Positions 1 through 7,465 of a DNA stretch of 24,296 nucleotides are shown one piece after another. Source of the DNA: UBA4416 sp044357775 (GTDB taxonomy: Bacteria; Bacteroidota; Bacteroidia; B-17B0; Aurantibacillaceae); assembly GCA_044357775.1 (NCBI GenBank), contig JBIKOX010000020.1, positions 1 through 24,296 of the forward strand. The letters are read 5' to 3'. How positions within the stretch are numbered: the stretch's first letter is position 1; each line of letters begins with the position of its first letter. Made by a program: the position numbers and the translations under genes. Below the pieces are notes generated by a model. It saw only the letters and a program-made list of their open reading frames with translations. It did no database searches and was not told the DNA's origin.

Positions 1-1047
1 AAGAGCCTCATTTAAATTTAATGGAACGTAAATACAAAGCATCCCAAATTGTATTAAATACAAATGCGATAAAAGAACTGCATAACTCGTGAGACTGAAA
101 TGTGTTAAAATAGATTTTAACCATTGTGACAATTTATTAAAGTTTCCAAAATAAAAATATGGTAAAGTAAGGCTCATTCCAATAGGAATGACACTAAAAA
201 ACAATCCTTTATATAGCAACATCGGTAAATAAGGTTTTGAGAAGTAAAAACCGAAAGACAACACGATTCCAATAATTAAAAGCCGCAATTTGTTTTTATT
301 TAAAATATGAGAATAGTTATCTGAAAAAATTCTAATAACAAAACCGTACAATAAAGCGTCTAATCTATAAACCACAATCTTTCTCAATTCCCAATCCAAT
401 TCAGGGTCAGATTGGATAATATAATATACTCTGTATAGCGTTACAATCATAATTTCTATAAACAATACAGTAAGCAAGTTTTTAGTATTTAATGTTTTAT
501 TAAATAAGACAGAAATTAAAACAATTGGAACTGGCAAAAACAAAAACGACCATTCTTCGATAGGAAGTGGCCAAATTTCAGGGAAAAAAGTGGGATGAGA
601 AACATATAGATTTTGAGTGAAGGTTAGGTAGTTAAATATTGAAAAAGATGTTTTCTTAAAAAGAAGTAGATCTACATGTTGGTAGATAATATGAAAAATA
701 ACAAAGTTGATCAAAAGAAAAATAAGATAAAATGGAACAGTTCTTATCCATCTGTTTTTGTAAAAAGTAATCAGGTTAAGATTACTTCCAGGCGTGTTAA
801 GGTGGCGGATGATTTGCCTGCAAACCAAAAAACCACTTAGTGCAAAAAACAAATCCTGAAACACATAACCCAAAGGAAAAACAATCTTGTATATACCAGT
901 ATAGGCGCCAAGATAATTATTGGTATGTGTCAATACTACAGCAATAACACATATTGCCCTAATAATATCCAACCCAATATTTCTATTAGAATCAAGAATT
1001 GCCGTTTTAAAAAACAGAGCTTTTGGTATTAATACACCATTGCTCAT
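1..1047 (-). CDS. Acyltransferase 3 (OafA/YrhL-type) membrane protein, 3' end cut by window edge
   Basis: An open frame of 349 codons runs from ATG at 1047 to the left edge with no stop, so the C-terminus is missing. The translation has the acyltransferase-3 signatures: GLDIIRAICVIAVVLTH (about residues 25-41, with the family's conserved His at 41), DLFFALSGFLVCRQ (65-78), the arginine motif RWIRTVPFY (99-107), and LPIEEWSFLFLP further on. Many hydrophobic segments predict a polytopic inner-membrane enzyme. The family transfers acyl groups, often acetyl, onto surface polysaccharide or lipid sugars; the substrate here is unknown. Its ATG overlaps the stop of the upstream glycosyltransferase by 4 bp (ATGA), which implies translational coupling. 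The family is usually about 350-400 residues, so little is probably missing. The family call is strong; the substrate is not known. Confidence 0.9.
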   Translation of the reverse strand, partial: MSNGVLIPKALFFKTAILDSNRNIGLDIIRAICVIAVVLTHTNNYLGAYTGIYKIVFPLGYVFQDLFFALSGFLVCRQIIRHLNTPGSNLNLITFYKNRWIRTVPFYLIFLLINFVIFHIIYQHVDLLLFKKTSFSIFNYLTFTQNLYVSHPTFFPEIWPLPIEEWSFLFLPVPIVLISVLFNKTLNTKNLLTVLFIEIMIVTLYRVYYIIQSDPELDWELRKIVVYRLDALLYGFVIRIFSDNYSHILNKNKLRLLIIGIVLSFGFYFSKPYLPMLLYKGLFFSVIPIGMSLTLPYFYFGNFNKLSQWLKSILTHFSLTSYAVLLSHLYLIQFGMLCIYVPLNLNEAL

Positions 1048-2603
1048 TGTAAAGAAATCATTCTTAATTTGTAAAAACCAATAGCCTGATTCAAATCACT
1101 CAAAAACACAACTGAAGTATCCTTATATAAAAATGGTTTCATTTTGTGGTCCTTTGTGTTGCAAATCACTTGACCTTTATAAATTATATCTTTTCCCTCT
1201 ACATACAATTCTTCACTCGCATGCACATCAGCATTTATAGGAAAAGTCTCTTCCAAATCCGTATCACCCATCGTACTAATTAGAGTAATCGAGTCATTTT
1301 GTATGACATAGTCGTATAAAATCCCTTTAGAATTTTGAATTGAAAAGTAATGAATAGAAGTAACGGAAAAAGAAAGACACTTAATTGTAATAACAATAAC
1401 TCCTAGAACGCATAAATACTTTAAAGAGATCACGGGTTTATACAATATCAAAAAGAGGCAAAATACAAGCCCCAATCCTAATAAACGAGAAAATTGCAAT
1501 AGCATTGGCTGATTTAAAAAAGAACCAACAGGAGCACTAATAGCCAAAGTAAATACTATAAAAAGTATAACAGGGAACTTAGTAAAATTTTTATCACTAA
1601 TAATGCTTACCAAAAAGGGTATAATAATCAACATTCCATAAGATGTATTGTAACGACCTATTAATATGGAGCAGAAAATAGTAAAACCAAAAACTAAAAT
1701 AGACGATTGCTTTCTAAAACTAATTAAGACTATTAAAAAAAATGTAATTGCCACTCCTTCTATAACAGGAACTAACCAAGGAAGATTTATAACGGGGTGA
1801 CTATTTTGACTTTCATCTAAAGAAAACAAATTAAGCAAAAACGTATAAACACTTTGATTTCCATGATAATAGGGCCCTATAATATCGTTATTTAGCAATC
1901 GCGGTATTACTTCCTCAATATAATAAAACACGATATCAGTACCTGCAATTAGAGTGACTAACAATAATGTTAGGGTTAGTAAAATAGAATATATAGCAAT
2001 TTTATACTCCTTTTTTAAAACAAAATAAACAATCATAAATACAGGAAACAACTTAAGGCTTACACACAGAGCCAAGCAAAAAGCACTTAACCAATATTTA
2101 GAATTTTCAGATGCCAAAAACGACTCCATTAAAAAAGCTGTAATTATCAAATATGATTGGCCCTGATAAATACAATTATAAAGTGGGTACAGAAAAATGA
2201 AGGGAATTAAGTAGGCTTGCCAACCTTCCATACTAAAATAACTAAGTAGACGTTGTAAAGAAAAACAAAAAAAAATTAAACCAATTAAATTAAAAATTAA
2301 CTTAGCTTTTAAACAACTTAAGAACGCGAATGGCAAATAAACAATTAAGCTAAAAGGTGGCACTGGAGTGTAGTTTTCAAAAAAGTGATTTTCACTATAA
2401 CTCCGTATTTGCTGATTGAAATGAGAAATACTTTGATAATCTAGTAAACTGAATTTACTATCTATAAATAGTTTACTACCATAATAGTAATTTCCGAAAT
2501 CTCCAACTGGATAGTTTTGAGTGAATATAATTAAACACAATCCAGCTAATAAGAACAATCCAGATATAAGGTAACTATTTCTATATATCAGTTGTTTACT
2601 CAA
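1044..2603 (-). CDS. GT87 family (DUF2029) polytopic glycosyltransferase
   Basis: This 519-aa protein has about ten transmembrane segments followed by a soluble tail of roughly 100 residues. The early DFGNYYYGSKLF motif and the later YTPVPPFSLIVYLPFAFLS segment fit the GT87/DUF2029 pattern of an acidic residue in the first periplasmic loop and a Y-x-P-P motif. Known GT87 enzymes use polyprenyl-phosphate sugar donors (mannosyl or arabinosyl transfer); the donor and acceptor here are unknown. The start is TTG at 2603. There is no in-frame ATG nearby, an in-frame stop (the end of the upstream gene) lies just before it, and a later start would delete the first membrane helix. It sits 3 bp after the dihydroorotase-like gene and overlaps the acyltransferase by 4 bp, so co-transcription is likely. 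Modification of a cell-surface glycan by these two enzymes is an inference. Confidence 0.85.
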   Translation of the reverse strand: MSKQLIYRNSYLISGLFLLAGLCLIIFTQNYPVGDFGNYYYGSKLFIDSKFSLLDYQSISHFNQQIRSYSENHFFENYTPVPPFSLIVYLPFAFLSCLKAKLIFNLIGLIFFCFSLQRLLSYFSMEGWQAYLIPFIFLYPLYNCIYQGQSYLIITAFLMESFLASENSKYWLSAFCLALCVSLKLFPVFMIVYFVLKKEYKIAIYSILLTLTLLLVTLIAGTDIVFYYIEEVIPRLLNNDIIGPYYHGNQSVYTFLLNLFSLDESQNSHPVINLPWLVPVIEGVAITFFLIVLISFRKQSSILVFGFTIFCSILIGRYNTSYGMLIIIPFLVSIISDKNFTKFPVILFIVFTLAISAPVGSFLNQPMLLQFSRLLGLGLVFCLFLILYKPVISLKYLCVLGVIVITIKCLSFSVTSIHYFSIQNSKGILYDYVIQNDSITLISTMGDTDLEETFPINADVHASEELYVEGKDIIYKGQVICNTKDHKMKPFLYKDTSVVFLSDLNQAIGFYKLRMISLQ

Positions 2604-2606
2604 TGC

Positions 2607-3869
2607 TTAAGAAAACTGATTATTATTCACTACAGCAATCACAACACCCTTTAATTCTTTACCTATAAAACCTGAATTTTTATTTGTAGAAACAATGTGT
2701 GATTTTCCAAAGACGTACTTTTTATTTGGATTAAATAAAGTCAAATTTGCCTCAACACCTTCTTTTATTTTAACTGATTCTAAACCCAAAATAGCGCGTG
2801 GATTTTTTGTTAAAGTGTCAATCATGGTCTCTAACGAAAGCCTAGAACCAAGAGCTGTATTTACAACACCAAAACAACTTTCTAAACCAACCATGCCATC
2901 ATCAGCTAAATCAAATTCTAAATCTTTACTTTCAATATCTTGTGGGTTATGATCACTCACAATCACATCAATGGTTCCATCAGCAATTCCTTTTTTCAAA
3001 GCATCAATATCTTCTTTGGTTCTTAATGGAGGGTTTACTTTATAGTTTGTATCAAAGCCTTCTAATTCAAAATCGTCTAACAATAAATTGTATGCAGCAA
3101 CGCCGCAAGTAATGTTTAATTTTTTTGCTTTTGCTTTTTTAATTAACTCTACACTTCCCTTTGTGCTAATTGTTGGGATATGCATTTTGCCACCTGTATA
3201 TTCTAAAATTTGAATATTACGTTGCAACATAATTTCCTCCGCTAAAGCCGGAATACCTTTTAAACCCAGTTTTGTAGACATTACACCTTCATTAACTAAT
3301 CCATCATGTGAAATTGTTTTATCATCACAATGTACAATTATAAAACTATTTATGTTTTGAGAATATTGTAGTGCTCTTAAAATTAATCCGGCATCTTTAG
3401 CTGTTTTTTTATAATCACTAAAAGCTACAGCGCCAGATAATTTCATGTCGTACATCTCCGACAAATCTTTTCCTTCCTGATTATGACTTAATGTACCTAT
3501 TGGCAAAACATCTACTAAATTTCCTTTAGCACGGTTAACTACATATTCTATTTGCGCTTTATTATGTAACGGCGGATTAGTACCGCTCATTAAGCAAACG
3601 CTTGTAAAACCGCCTTTAGCAGCGCTTTTCAATCCGTTATCCAAAGTTTCTTTATGCTCATAACCTGGGTCACAAAAATTCACCTGCATATCTAACCAGC
3701 CAGCAGATACATGTAATCCATCAGCTTCAATTGTTTTAATTCCTTTTTCGGGAACAATATTTTTTTTAATTTGAGTAATAACTCCTTTTTCAATTAAAAT
3801 ATCTACAACTCTACCATTGTATTGGCTAGTTGAGTCGATTACAGTTGCTTGCTTAATTAATAAATTCAT
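2607..3869 (-). CDS. Dihydroorotase-family (PyrC-like) amidohydrolase, probably non-catalytic
   Basis: This 420-aa protein has the amidohydrolase architecture: an N-terminal beta-sandwich, then DGLHVSAGWLDMQVNFCDPG, then a TIM barrel with SGTNPP at about 95-100, VHCDD (H180), MHIPTIST (H230) and VSDHNPQ (D306), and a C-terminal return to the sandwich ending in an NxSGFIGKELKG region. Active type I dihydroorotases read D-x-H-x-H-x-R-x-P-G at the first metal site. Here the two histidines and the arginine are Gln62, Asn64 and Cys66. The later metal ligands and the catalytic Asp are kept. This suggests a paralogue with an altered or lost metal centre, like the non-catalytic dihydroorotases that support aspartate transcarbamoylase in some bacteria. 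Automatic annotation would call it dihydroorotase (pyrimidine synthesis). It lies between a BatA-like gene and a GT87 gene. Confidence 0.85.
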   Translation of the reverse strand: MNLLIKQATVIDSTSQYNGRVVDILIEKGVITQIKKNIVPEKGIKTIEADGLHVSAGWLDMQVNFCDPGYEHKETLDNGLKSAAKGGFTSVCLMSGTNPPLHNKAQIEYVVNRAKGNLVDVLPIGTLSHNQEGKDLSEMYDMKLSGAVAFSDYKKTAKDAGLILRALQYSQNINSFIIVHCDDKTISHDGLVNEGVMSTKLGLKGIPALAEEIMLQRNIQILEYTGGKMHIPTISTKGSVELIKKAKAKKLNITCGVAAYNLLLDDFELEGFDTNYKVNPPLRTKEDIDALKKGIADGTIDVIVSDHNPQDIESKDLEFDLADDGMVGLESCFGVVNTALGSRLSLETMIDTLTKNPRAILGLESVKIKEGVEANLTLFNPNKKYVFGKSHIVSTNKNSGFIGKELKGVVIAVVNNNQFS

Positions 3870-3883
3870 GTTTAGTTTTCCGG

Positions 3884-3996
3884 AAGATTTCGCAGATCTA
3901 CGCAGATTTTAAATGGTTTATAAATTTCACTCTTTTTAATAGTTTCATTATCATATTACTAATTGTAATTTTTGCCGCGCAAATTTGCGAAATCTG
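3884..3996. repeat. Imperfect inverted repeat with CGCAGAT motifs (REP-like)
   Basis: The 134-bp gap between two minus-strand genes has a left arm AGATTTCGCA (3885-3894) and a right arm TGCGAAATCT (3986-3995), exact complements. Further CGCAGAT-like copies lie next to them at 3891-3908, and a CGCGCAAATTTGCG stretch at 3975-3988. CGCAGATTT-rich inverted repeats of this kind are, to my knowledge, common between genes in Flavobacteriia. The repeat could also shape the mRNA end of the BatA-like gene. That it is a dispersed repeat is an inference from memory, since only one copy is in the window. Confidence 0.45.
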
Positions 3997-4003
3997 CGGG
4001 ACC

Positions 4004-6091
4004 CTAATTTTTAAATAATCTGATAATTAAAATTTCTGCAGCTAAAAATACCATGGCTAAAATTAAAAACAATTTCCATAATTTTTTTCCATCATTAGCT
4101 TCTTGTAAAGCATTTGTTAATATTTTTTCATCAGGCATAATAATACTCATGTTTTTCAAACCATTTTCATCAATTTGTTTTTGTAATTCTTCCTGATTCA
4201 TAAAATTCATGTCCGATTCTTTTCTATCAAAATTAAACGCCAAATCTTTTATATGTGAAGTATCTTCTATTACTGCATATTGCCCAGCTTCAGTAATTTG
4301 ATTTTGTGTAAAGAGTGTTGTAGCATTATTCAATAAACGATGTTCAGGAATTATATCTATTTTTTTTGTTGCTGTGTTAACTGAGCTTTTCAAAACTGTC
4401 GTAGCCTCATCCTTTATAATATGAAAAGGCTTATCTGAAAAATTAGAAGTATTGCTTAAGGAAATAGCTTCGTTAATAGAAGTTTTATAATAAATGGGAG
4501 AAGGCTTTAAACTTAAAATAGACATTTTAATAAGCGTTGGCACAAACAACGCATGTTTTAATAAATTAGAACTTGTTTCGTCTGAAGGAATAGAAAATAA
4601 ATAAATTTTACCACTTCCTAAAGGATTTAAAGAAACCAAAAACTGTCCGTTTTGTAACAACACCAAATTTTGAGAATTACTATTCGTTGTTTTTGTAAAT
4701 TCAAAATGCTCAAACACTTTTGGTAAATCCATGCGCTGGTCTATTTTATCAAAAACTCCTTCATATAAACCTTGTTCAAAATTGATGCTTTGTGTTTTAG
4801 TATTAGTTGTATCTAATTTAACAAATTGAGGTAATTGCAAATTTGTAAAAGAAATATTGTAAGATTCTAAATCAGCTTTTTTATTAGGAAAAACAACAAC
4901 ACTTCCACCATTGCTAACAAATTTTTGGAGCTCAGATGTTAAGCCCGAAGTTATGTTGACTACCTCATTTAAAACAATAATATTTGTATTGTTAAATAAA
5001 CTATAATCAATTAACGACTCGTTGTTTTCTTTATAAATAAACAAACTATCATCTTGCATGAGTGATCTAAAATTTCCAGCAGTCTTTGTGTCTTTACCAT
5101 TAATAACTAACGCTTTAATAGTTGTTTGTGCATTAAAACTAAAGTAAAAATTATCATCGTAAGTGATAGGATAATCTTCAATTTTTAATATGCCTTTATT
5201 AATTCCTTTAATTTTTACTGTAAAAGAAATGCTCACATCTTTTTTGTTGCCAGCAGTTACATCAAAAGATGCTAACGAAACTTGGGCATCATTAATATAT
5301 AATTTCAAATTTCCATTTTCAATATCTTTATTGCTTTTATTAATAATAATTGCATGAATTATTTGTTGTGTTTCAAACTGCTGAACAGGTGTTTCAAACC
5401 AAACACTATCAATGTAAACGTTGTTAACTTCAGAGGATGAAATAGGAATAAAGCTAATAGCAATACTCGTATCAATATCAGATTTAGAAATAACGGATGT
5501 GTTTTTTTGAAAGTCGCTTAGTAAAAAAATGCGCTTATTTTTGAAAGAACTATTTTGTAAAAAATCTTGCTGACGTTTAATTACATCATTAATTGACTTT
5601 GTTGCAGAAGAAATTTTTACCTCATTTAACTGCTCAATAAATTCTTCTTTTGAAACAAGGCGCTGGTGTTTTCCTTCAAAATCATTTGTCAGTAATTGGA
5701 ATTTGTCGCTCGCATTAAATGTATTGGCAATTTCAGTTGCATATTGTTTGGCGTTTTCTAAAAGCGTGCCTTTTTTATTAGTACTTTCCATACTAAAGCT
5801 ATTATCTATAAAAATACTGATAGCTTTTTCGCCTTGGATTGTTTTTACTTTGCCGGGAATAAATGGTTGAGCAAATGCAAATACCAAACAGGCGATAGCT
5901 AAAATACGCATGGCTAAAATCAACCATTCTTTTAACTTTGATTTACTATCGCTTTCTTGTTTTAATTCTTTTAAAAACTGAACGTTTGTGAAATAGACTT
6001 TTTTGTATTTTCTGAAATTAAATAGATGAATAATAATAGGAATGGCTATTGCTGCTAATCCGATTAAAAATGTAGGAAACAAAAAATTCAT
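4004..6091 (-). CDS. BatA/VWA-domain membrane protein
   Basis: From the ATG at 6091 this encodes about 695 residues. The N-terminus MNFLFPTFLIGLAAIAIPII begins the classic BatA domain: a membrane helix, an IPIIIHLFNFRKYK turn, an FTNVQFLKEL segment, and a second helix (EWLILAMRILAIACLVFAFA). A von Willebrand A-like domain follows with a complete MIDAS start, D-N-S-F-S in IFIDNSFSME. A long extracytoplasmic region and a C-terminal anchor helix (LWKLFLILAMVFLAAEIL) complete it. An ATG 18 bp further upstream (6109, giving 701 aa) is also possible, but family members start at MNF-like sequences, so I prefer 6091. Bat proteins are linked to stress tolerance and to MoxR-type AAA systems; no MoxR gene is in view. 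It is the first gene of the minus-strand run, with the dihydroorotase-like gene 134 bp downstream. Confidence 0.85.
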   Translation of the reverse strand: MNFLFPTFLIGLAAIAIPIIIHLFNFRKYKKVYFTNVQFLKELKQESDSKSKLKEWLILAMRILAIACLVFAFAQPFIPGKVKTIQGEKAISIFIDNSFSMESTNKKGTLLENAKQYATEIANTFNASDKFQLLTNDFEGKHQRLVSKEEFIEQLNEVKISSATKSINDVIKRQQDFLQNSSFKNKRIFLLSDFQKNTSVISKSDIDTSIAISFIPISSSEVNNVYIDSVWFETPVQQFETQQIIHAIIINKSNKDIENGNLKLYINDAQVSLASFDVTAGNKKDVSISFTVKIKGINKGILKIEDYPITYDDNFYFSFNAQTTIKALVINGKDTKTAGNFRSLMQDDSLFIYKENNESLIDYSLFNNTNIIVLNEVVNITSGLTSELQKFVSNGGSVVVFPNKKADLESYNISFTNLQLPQFVKLDTTNTKTQSINFEQGLYEGVFDKIDQRMDLPKVFEHFEFTKTTNSNSQNLVLLQNGQFLVSLNPLGSGKIYLFSIPSDETSSNLLKHALFVPTLIKMSILSLKPSPIYYKTSINEAISLSNTSNFSDKPFHIIKDEATTVLKSSVNTATKKIDIIPEHRLLNNATTLFTQNQITEAGQYAVIEDTSHIKDLAFNFDRKESDMNFMNQEELQKQIDENGLKNMSIIMPDEKILTNALQEANDGKKLWKLFLILAMVFLAAEILIIRLFKN

Positions 6092-6126
6092 CAAACGTAA
6101 AAATAACATTTTTACTCAGAATTATA

Positions 6127-6159
6127 GCTATTTGAACATGCCAATCTTATTCAAATAGC
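6127..6159. repeat. 10-bp perfect inverted repeat in divergent intergenic region
   Basis: GCTATTTGAA (6127-6136) and TTCAAATAGC (6150-6159) are exact complements separated by 13 bp, between the divergently transcribed BatA-like gene and the choice-of-anchor-L gene. It could be an operator serving either promoter or a hairpin in the 5' leader of the BatA mRNA. No regulator gene is nearby, so the role is open. Confidence 0.5.
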
Positions 6160-6166
6160 ATATTTA

Positions 6167-6197
6167 TTTGCTTTCTTCTATTTTATTAATAATTTTA
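6167..6197 (+). promoter_or_regulatory. Candidate Bacteroidota promoter for the choice-of-anchor-L gene
   Basis: TTTG at 6167-6170, a 19-bp spacer, then TAATTTTA at 6190-6197. This fits the Bacteroidota sigma-ABfr pattern TTTG-N19/20-TAnnTTTG with one mismatch in the last base. It would start transcription about 10 bp before the ATG at 6215. In an AT-rich intergenic region chance matches are common. Confidence 0.45.
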
Positions 6198-6214
6198 ATC
6201 TAAATATAAAAATC

Positions 6215-7264
6215 ATGAAAAAAAATTATTTATCCTTTCTATTGTTAATTTTAGGTTTAACAAATAGTTACAGTCAATTAACCTTTACAGTTGCGCCAAG
6301 TATGGCAGATCTTACAAATTATTTTCAGGGAATCGGACTTACAATTTCAAACATGACCGTAACGGGAGCCCCTCAATCTTACGGATTCTTTTCAGGAACA
6401 TCAAATATGGCTTTTGGGAGCGGAATTATTATGAGCACGGGAGTTGTTGATGGATCGATTAGTAATCCTGCAGGAGCATTTTTAAGCGGAAATAATGGAG
6501 CAATGGGTGATAACTTGATTAGCAACATTGCAGGAGGACAAACCTATGATGCCTGCATTATTGAATTTGATTGTGTGCCAATTAATGCAAATTTATTGTT
6601 CAATTTTTCTTTCGGATCAGAGGAATATAATGAATACGTTAATTCGGTGTTTAATGATGCGTTTGCAATTGCAGTAACTGGACCAAACCCTTTGGGTGGA
6701 AATTATAATAATACAAATTTTGCATTTGTTCCCGGAACAACTACCCCAATGGTATCGGTAAATTCGATTAATAATGGAAGTGCAGGCTCAGGGCCATGTA
6801 ATAATTGCTCCTATTATATTGATAATACAAATGGTACTGATGTAGCCTTTGATGGTTTTACAGCAGGGTTACTCGGATTGGTGCCTGTAACACCAGGACA
6901 AACGTATCACTTTAAAATTGCTATTGCGGATGTGGGCGATGCATTTTTTGATTCAAGTGTTATGTTTTTAACTAACTCATTTAAATCTGTGCCTAGCACA
7001 CCAACTAGCATTTTAGAAAGTAATGATGACAATACTTTATCTATTTATCCAAACCCAACTTCAGCTAATATTGTTCATATTAACGTAAAAGATGCTATTG
7101 TGAAAACTCTTGAAGTGTACTCGTATCAAGGAAAACAATTAGGAAATAGTGTTTTCGATAAAACAACAAACACCTTGCAGTTAAATACTACTGCAAAAGG
7201 CATTTACTTTTTGCACGTAACAACTAATAAAGGCAAAACAGTTAAAAAATTGGTAATAGAATAG
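6215..7264 (+). CDS. Secreted choice-of-anchor L domain protein with T9SS type A sorting domain
   Basis: This 349-aa protein has a signal peptide (MKKNYLSFLLLILGLTNSYS, then Gln). Residues about 30-255 form a choice-of-anchor-L domain: GSGIIMSTGVVDGS, then LLFNFSFGSEEYNEYVNSVF and NDAFAIAVTGPNP, a block highly typical of the family. A GPCNNCSYYIDN cysteine pair follows. Residues about 275-349 are a type A T9SS C-terminal domain, with SIYPNPTS, a central YSYQGKQL and the end KGIYFLHVTTNKGKTVKKL. The protein should therefore cross the inner membrane by Sec and the outer membrane by T9SS, with tail cleavage at the surface. Its surface function is not known. It is monocistronic: its own promoter lies upstream and a strong terminator follows within 30 bp. 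Confidence 0.9.
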   Translation: MKKNYLSFLLLILGLTNSYSQLTFTVAPSMADLTNYFQGIGLTISNMTVTGAPQSYGFFSGTSNMAFGSGIIMSTGVVDGSISNPAGAFLSGNNGAMGDNLISNIAGGQTYDACIIEFDCVPINANLLFNFSFGSEEYNEYVNSVFNDAFAIAVTGPNPLGGNYNNTNFAFVPGTTTPMVSVNSINNGSAGSGPCNNCSYYIDNTNGTDVAFDGFTAGLLGLVPVTPGQTYHFKIAIADVGDAFFDSSVMFLTNSFKSVPSTPTSILESNDDNTLSIYPNPTSANIVHINVKDAIVKTLEVYSYQGKQLGNSVFDKTTNTLQLNTTAKGIYFLHVTTNKGKTVKKLVIE

Positions 7265-7290
7265 GACTCTATTTTATAAATCGTGTTTTT

Positions 7291-7325
7291 AAGCCTACGA
7301 ATTAAATTGTTCGTGGGCTTTTTTA
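7291..7325 (+). terminator. Rho-independent terminator after the choice-of-anchor-L gene
   Basis: An 11-bp stem, AAGCCTACGAA (7291-7301) with TTCGTGGGCTT (7310-7320), has one G-T pair and an 8-nt loop, and runs straight into TTTTT. It lies 26 bp past the stop codon and separates this gene from the glutamine synthetase promoter. Confidence 0.85.
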
Positions 7326-7339
7326 TGCAAAAAATTATA

Positions 7340-7448
7340 CCCCCCTAATTTTAAGTGCATTTTTGTAAAAAAGTTACTTTTTTATTTGCACCCCCCCTTT
7401 TTTTGATATAATTTTGCCAAAAAGCTATAAATTTTCAATTTACACCCC
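7340..7448 (+). promoter_or_regulatory. Three spaced C-tracts around the glutamine synthetase promoter
   Basis: Runs of 6, 7 and 4 cytosines lie at 7340-7345, 7391-7397 and 7445-7448, each preceded by an AT-rich stretch ending in A. They start 51 and 54 bp apart, about five helical turns. Such C-runs stand out in DNA of about one-third GC. One is upstream of the promoter, one is in its spacer, and one is in the leader just before the ATG. The arrangement suggests binding sites for a regulator, perhaps nitrogen-responsive, but no motif known to me matches. Confidence 0.4.
7385..7416 (+). promoter_or_regulatory. Promoter of glutamine synthetase III gene
   Basis: TTTG at 7385-7388, a 20-bp spacer, then TAATTTTG at 7409-7416: a full match to the Bacteroidota consensus TTTG-N19/20-TAnnTTTG. 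Transcription should start near 7421-7424, leaving a leader of about 40 nt to the ATG at 7466. The spacer holds a run of seven C, so a protein bound there would compete with RNA polymerase. Confidence 0.7.
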
Positions 7449-7465
7449 TATAATACTAAAAAATT

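Noticed and set aside
2695..2952. Plus-strand open frame within the dihydroorotase-like gene
   Set aside because: Antisense shadow of a well-supported gene.
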